17,161 bases of DNA from an uncultured Eubacteriales bacterium (GTDB lineage: Bacteria; Bacillota; Clostridia; Oscillospirales; Acutalibacteraceae). This document shows positions 14,899 through 17,161 of the stretch, one piece after another; positions within the stretch are counted from its first letter, which is position 1, and the number at the start of each line of letters is the position of its first letter. The notes beneath the pieces were generated by a model. It saw only the letters and a program-made list of their open reading frames with translations, was not told the DNA's origin and did not search any database. The position numbers and the translations under genes are program-made. The stretch covers positions 1 through 17,161 of the forward strand of contig UQEY01000040.1 of the NCBI GenBank assembly GCA_900540235.1, in the 5' to 3' direction.

Positions 14899-14923
14899 GT
14901 GCGCCCGCTATATGCGGGCACAC
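14899..14923 (-). promoter_or_regulatory. Strong hairpin between the small ORF and the permease genes
   Basis: On the minus strand GTGTGCCCGC pairs with GCGGGCGCAC (10 bp, one G-U pair, 5-nt loop). It lacks a following T run (ATTTAAG comes next), so it is not a full terminator. Its place between a small peptide gene and its transport genes resembles the attenuating or RNA-processing hairpins of bacteriocin operons. Confidence 0.55.
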
Positions 14924-14931
14924 TGTATTTT

Positions 14932-15180
14932 TTATTGATAATCTACTCGTCCGGAAACTGTGTTCGTACCGCTTTTGCTTGATTGTTGACCTCTTGCTTT
15001 TATTGTTTTTCCTTTCTTTGCACTGAGACCTGTTTTGCAATATGCTCTTATTCCGGACTGTCCCGGCATTACTTTTACTGTTTCAGTAAAAACAACGCCG
15101 TTTGAATAATAAGCCGCCCATAAATCTAATGTTTTACCTGAATCAACTGCAAATGTTACACATCCGATGATTATATTAAA
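14932..15180 (-). pseudogene. 5'-truncated small protein gene upstream of the ABC permeases
   Basis: An 82-codon open stretch too short to be a normal gene and lacking a start. Translated, it contains AAYYSNGVVFTETVKVM, then a segment with a single Cys (IRAYCKTGL), then a Lys/Ser/Gly-rich tail ending SGRVDYQ. The composition and alternating pattern suggest a small secreted beta-rich protein whose signal peptide is missing. No ATG or GTG with a ribosome site opens the frame: an ATG at 15187-15189 is followed by TTT and then an in-frame TGA, and the internal ATG at 15067-15069 has no ribosome site. The sequence upstream turns AT-rich and non-coding, and the duplicated block begins at 15242. It precedes the permeases by 52 bp in the same direction, as a transported peptide would. 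A vague likeness to lactococcin-972-type bacteriocins is not strong enough to name it. Confidence 0.55.
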
Positions 15181-15241
15181 TCAAAACATATCAAAAGTTA
15201 GTTAAAGAAAAAATAAAGATTTGGCAAAGTATTATTCATTT
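15181..15241. other. AT-rich spacer between the truncated ORF and repeat copy 2
   Basis: Together with 14,880-14,931 and the truncated ORF, this fills the ~400-bp stretch without an intact gene between the permease start and copy 2. A TATAAT on the minus strand (15175-15170) could be a -10 box for the module, but no -35 at 16-18 nt is convincing. No RNA gene was recognised. Confidence 0.4.
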
Positions 15242-15246
15242 AATGC

Positions 15247-15277
15247 AAAAAGCCGCCAAAAAACTGACGGCTTTTTT
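15247..15277 (-). terminator. Intrinsic terminator of the 4-TM gene, copy 2
   Basis: Base-for-base the same hairpin as at 11267-11297. It stands between 4-TM copy 2 and the truncated ORF, so the ABC module is probably not transcribed from the sigma-factor side. Confidence 0.85.
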
Positions 15278-15285
15278 GTTACAAT

Positions 15286-15699
15286 TTACTTATTAACTTT
15301 TTTCCTGATAAACGAGCCGAGGCAGAATGAACCTACAAGCAAAACGGCAGAAACAACTATTGTTACTACTGCAATTATCGGCGGGGTTGCCACATCTTCA
15401 TAACGGCATAGTATTGCCGATGCAGAAATGTTTCCGACAGTGAAGAATATGTTGTATGACGCTTTTGCGGCATAAATTGCCGGGCACACAATAAGCTGAA
15501 GCAAGAAAAGTGATAACCCCCATTTCATCTGCCGAACATTAACCGCATAGCCGATAACTACATTAACCACAATTAAAGTAATACTCAGCGGCCACGGTAA
15601 TTCAACCGATGAATCACTCATAATCATTATAAAAAATGCAAACGAGAAAGTAAGCCAGTATGCCGCTAAAGGTATTAGGTTTGTAAAAAATTTTTTCAT
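15286..15699 (-). CDS. Four-TM membrane protein, copy 2, hypothetical
   Basis: The encoded 137 residues are identical to the product of the gene at 11306-11719, with the same four-segment topology. The ribosome site differs slightly because the repeat edge lies just upstream: here AGAGG rather than GGAGG precedes the start by 7 nt. The promoter of copy 1 is not part of the repeat. Copy 2 instead lies 128 bp downstream of the DUF4367-like gene with no clear terminator between, so it may be expressed by read-through from the sigma-factor operon or from its own weak site in 15711-15827. Different upstream regions imply that the two copies are regulated differently. Confidence 0.8.
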   Translation of the reverse strand: MKKFFTNLIPLAAYWLTFSFAFFIMIMSDSSVELPWPLSITLIVVNVVIGYAVNVRQMKWGLSLFLLQLIVCPAIYAAKASYNIFFTVGNISASAILCRYEDVATPPIIAVVTIVVSAVLLVGSFCLGSFIRKKVNK

Positions 15700-15710
15700 A
15701 AGATTTCCTC

Positions 15711-15827
15711 TTTTCTAAAATTATTTGATTAGGTCAATACCCCTTTCATATAACTTAATCATTTAAAAAGGTTGTTTTGTGACAAATGATGAGGAATTTT
15801 TTTACTTTTGTATTTTTCGCCAAATTG
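15711..15827 (-). promoter_or_regulatory. Leader region of 4-TM copy 2 with a TTTTGTGACAAA site
   Basis: A 128-bp gap between coding regions. It holds TTTTGTGACAAA at 15775-15786, also found upstream of the sigma factor (16991-17002). No consensus sigma-A promoter and no terminator hairpin for the DUF4367-like gene were found. Confidence 0.35.
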
Positions 15828-16442
15828 CTATTCTACATTTTGTGCAATTTTAACAAGTTCTTCTTTTTCAATATTACCGATAACCTCAAACACATATTTT
15901 CCGTCATTAAAAATAATACCGTTATTATTAGAAGTTTTGTAAAAAATCGCCTTTGCTCCGTTAATTTCAATTTCTTCGCTGTCGTATTCATCTTCATGAA
16001 AAGCAACTGTCTTGTCAAGCGTATACTTATCAATAACAAAATATTTGTCAAGCTTAGAATAAGTGTATTCTTCTTTTTTATAATTTGCAGTTTTATCAAA
16101 GCCCTGCGGCACATAATTAACTTTAAGCGGTGTCAATTTCGGCACATTTTTGATGTTTTCAACTCGATATTCTAAACGGTTAGGATATTCGTCTATTGCA
16201 TATTTATGGCTGAGGCTTGTTGCAACTGCGGTAACGGCAAGGCTGAGCAGAACGGCTGCAATTATAATAATTCTGACTGTTTTCTTTAAAAGCTTTTTGT
16301 GTTTAAGCTCAGGCTTAGGGTAAAGAAGCTCGTTCATAGCATTGATATGCTTTTGGCTGAAATTATGCGACGGCACCACGCTTGGAAGCGAAGCTGCATA
16401 TTTTTCAAAAGACATTTCAACAGCTTTTTCAAACTCAGTCAT
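15828..16442 (-). CDS. DUF4367-like membrane protein, candidate anti-sigma factor
   Basis: A 204-residue protein that probably holds the neighbouring sigma factor inactive at the membrane. The N-terminal ~55 residues are cytoplasmic and include a FSQKHINAMNELL helix region like those of clostridial anti-sigma/DUF4367 proteins. One membrane segment lies at about 57-80, followed by an external domain of ~120 residues. The domain ends in the DUF4367-like pattern: YVPQGF at about 110, then NGAKAIFYKT, and a final helix EKEELVKIAQNVE. ATG 16442 has GAGGAGG 6-7 nt upstream, and the gene overlaps the sigma-factor stop by 8 nt, the usual arrangement of a regulator and its antagonist. The signal sensed is unknown. 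Confidence 0.78.
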   Translation of the reverse strand: MTEFEKAVEMSFEKYAASLPSVVPSHNFSQKHINAMNELLYPKPELKHKKLLKKTVRIIIIAAVLLSLAVTAVATSLSHKYAIDEYPNRLEYRVENIKNVPKLTPLKVNYVPQGFDKTANYKKEEYTYSKLDKYFVIDKYTLDKTVAFHEDEYDSEEIEINGAKAIFYKTSNNNGIIFNDGKYVFEVIGNIEKEELVKIAQNVE

Positions 16443-16965
16443 AATTTTCCTCCTCATAATATTTTTTTAGTTTATTTTTTGCCCGCTCAAGCTTTTTGCG
16501 CACAAGAGCGTCGGATATGCCGTACATTTTTGCTATTTCCGAACTTTTATAGCCGTAAATATATTTTAAATAGATGTAAATTTTTTCTTCTTCGTTTAAA
16601 ACAGAATCAAATGCGTGAGTAAGTTCGACAGCGTCAAAATTTTCAAAATAGCTTAAATCATCGCTTTTGTCATCATCGGAAAAAATAATATCGACCTTAT
16701 TTTCTTTATTATAATAATCAATCGCAAAACCGGTAACAACAGTCGCCAAGTAGCCTTTTGTTTTGCCTGAATCGACTTTGCCTATTTTGTCAAAATGCTT
16801 TGCAACATAGAAAAAAGTTTCCTGAACACATTCCTCGGCAACCTCGTTATTATGCACTTTTGAAAAAGCTATATAGTAAAGTAAATTTTTATATTTTTCA
16901 TAAAGAGCGGTGAATTTGTCTTTTTCGCTTTGAGTGTCGAGCAAATTCAGAAAAAGTCCTATCAT
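16435..16965 (-). CDS. ECF-type RNA polymerase sigma factor
   Basis: A 176-residue sigma-70 family protein with only regions 2 and 4. Region 2 spans about 15-85 (LYEKYKNLLYYIAF, then EVAEECVQETFFYVAKHF, with the core-binding and -10 recognising helices). Region 4 spans about 115-170, with a helix-turn-helix beginning KSSEIAKMYGIS and continuing to VRKKLERAKNKL. An acidic linker (DDDKSDDLS) joins them. AAGGGA lies 9 nt before ATG 16965. It overlaps the downstream DUF4367-like gene, its probable antagonist. A housekeeping-like promoter and a palindromic site lie upstream, so both basal and autoregulated transcription are possible. Confidence 0.88.
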   Translation of the reverse strand: MIGLFLNLLDTQSEKDKFTALYEKYKNLLYYIAFSKVHNNEVAEECVQETFFYVAKHFDKIGKVDSGKTKGYLATVVTGFAIDYYNKENKVDIIFSDDDKSDDLSYFENFDAVELTHAFDSVLNEEEKIYIYLKYIYGYKSSEIAKMYGISDALVRKKLERAKNKLKKYYEEENYD

Positions 16966-16990
16966 ATATCTATATCCCTTATAAAATCAA

Positions 16991-17003
16991 TTTTGTGACA
17001 AAA
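16991..17003. promoter_or_regulatory. Palindrome upstream of the sigma-factor gene
   Basis: TTTTGT-G-ACAAAA is a perfect 13-nt inverted repeat around a central base, 26 nt upstream of the sigma start. The same 12-mer core recurs at 15775-15786 and 11866-11877; the last is inside terminator-flanking sequence and may be chance. It could be an operator or the -35 part of an ECF promoter. Confidence 0.35.
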
Positions 17004-17015
17004 ATCTCTAATTTA

Positions 17016-17044
17016 ATTAAAACTTTTTTTCTTTCATTTGTCAA
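17016..17044 (-). promoter_or_regulatory. Sigma-A type promoter of the sigma/anti-sigma operon
   Basis: On the minus strand a perfect TTGACA (17044-17039), a 17-nt spacer and TTTAAT (17021-17016). A second TATAAT at 17066-17061 lacks a good -35. Confidence 0.6.
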
Positions 17045-17122
17045 GAGATAAAAAAGTAAGATTATACCTTGCTTAAAACAGTACATTATTGTTTATCTTA
17101 ACATAGGTTTCTCTCCTATCGA

Positions 17123-17156
17123 CGGCAAAGCCGCCACTTCCCTCGTCAGAGGGAAG
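17123..17156. repeat. REP-like double hairpin at the right edge
   Basis: Two adjacent inverted repeats: CGGC-AAA-GCCG (17123-17133) and a perfect 8-bp stem CTTCCCTC-GTCA-GAGGGAAG (17137-17156). The element continues out of the window. It is non-coding, and similar compact palindromic elements are dispersed in many clostridial genomes. A shorter related motif is at 20-32. Confidence 0.6.
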
Positions 17157-17161
17157 CAAGA

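Larger units (their letters stand above)
15242..15710 (-). repeat. 469-bp direct repeat, copy 2
   Basis: The same orientation as 11262-11730, with a constant offset of 3980 and one difference (position 15661). Flanks differ on both sides from copy 1, so this is a genuine second copy in the sequence as given. Confidence 0.95.

Noticed and set aside
14880..14921. 14-residue extension of permease 1
   Set aside because: It reads through the GC-rich hairpin and lacks a ribosome site; ATG 14879 opens a typical basic start followed by a membrane segment.
15221..15403. Plus-strand 60-codon frame over the end of 4-TM copy 2
   Set aside because: It is antisense to a real gene and spans the terminator; no ribosome site and no recognisable protein.
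11262..15710. The two repeats as ends of a composite transposon
   Set aside because: The repeats contain no transposase and no terminal inverted repeats, and I saw no target-site duplication at their edges.
11262..15710. Duplicate block as an assembly artefact
   Set aside because: One internal difference and unrelated flanks on all four sides argue for two real copies, though long reads would settle it.

Overview
The window reads as chromosomal DNA of a low-GC Gram-positive anaerobe of the class Clostridia, probably a gut Oscillospiraceae/Ruminococcaceae type. This is inferred from the style of the genes: a GPH sugar symporter beside mannonate dehydratase, a secreted Fn3 protein with a lysine/serine-rich C-terminus, an ECF sigma factor with a DUF4367-type partner, strong GGAGG ribosome sites and consensus sigma-A promoters. 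No rRNA, tRNA, CRISPR array or transposase was seen. Almost everything is on the minus strand; only thyA-folA is on the plus strand.

Region 1 (about 1-7,270, minus strand, read right to left) is a carbohydrate locus. It holds a GPH-family sugar/glucuronide symporter, a secreted PPC/Ig-like/Fn3 protein, mannonate dehydratase (uxuA), an SDR-type mannonate oxidoreductase (uxuB-like), a membrane-anchored GH30 glycosidase and a membrane-anchored M23 (LytM/SpoIIQ-like) peptidase. Three units have recognisable promoters (7243-7270, 5601-5629, 4470-4498). Hairpin terminators separate the symporter from the Fn3 gene, uxuB from GH30, and GH30 from M23. The likely logic is surface cleavage of a uronic-acid-bearing glycan, uptake of the product, and processing of fructuronate/mannonate to 2-keto-3-deoxygluconate. 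Glucuronate isomerase and KDG kinase/aldolase are not in the window.

Region 2 (7,331-10,623): a C39-like papain-fold protein is tightly coupled behind an M20 (PepT-like) peptidase. A consensus promoter drives this pair leftwards. A divergent consensus promoter drives thyA-folA, the thymidylate/tetrahydrofolate pair, which ends in a perfect bidirectional terminator shared with a convergent single-pass membrane protein gene.

Region 3 (11,262-15,710) is the most unusual part. A 469-bp block, carrying a 4-TM membrane protein gene and its terminator, occurs twice in direct orientation with one synonymous difference. The copies flank an AT-rich module: a 5'-truncated small cysteine-containing ORF, a strong hairpin, two ABC-2-like permeases, an ABC ATPase and a membrane-anchored extracytoplasmic protein. 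The layout resembles a small-peptide (bacteriocin-like) export or immunity locus, perhaps acquired, whose peptide gene has lost its N-terminus near the edge of the second repeat copy. Function is inferred only.

Region 4 (15,711-17,161): an ECF-type sigma factor overlaps a DUF4367-like membrane anti-sigma candidate. A REP-like hairpin element lies at the right edge, and a related short motif lies at the left edge.
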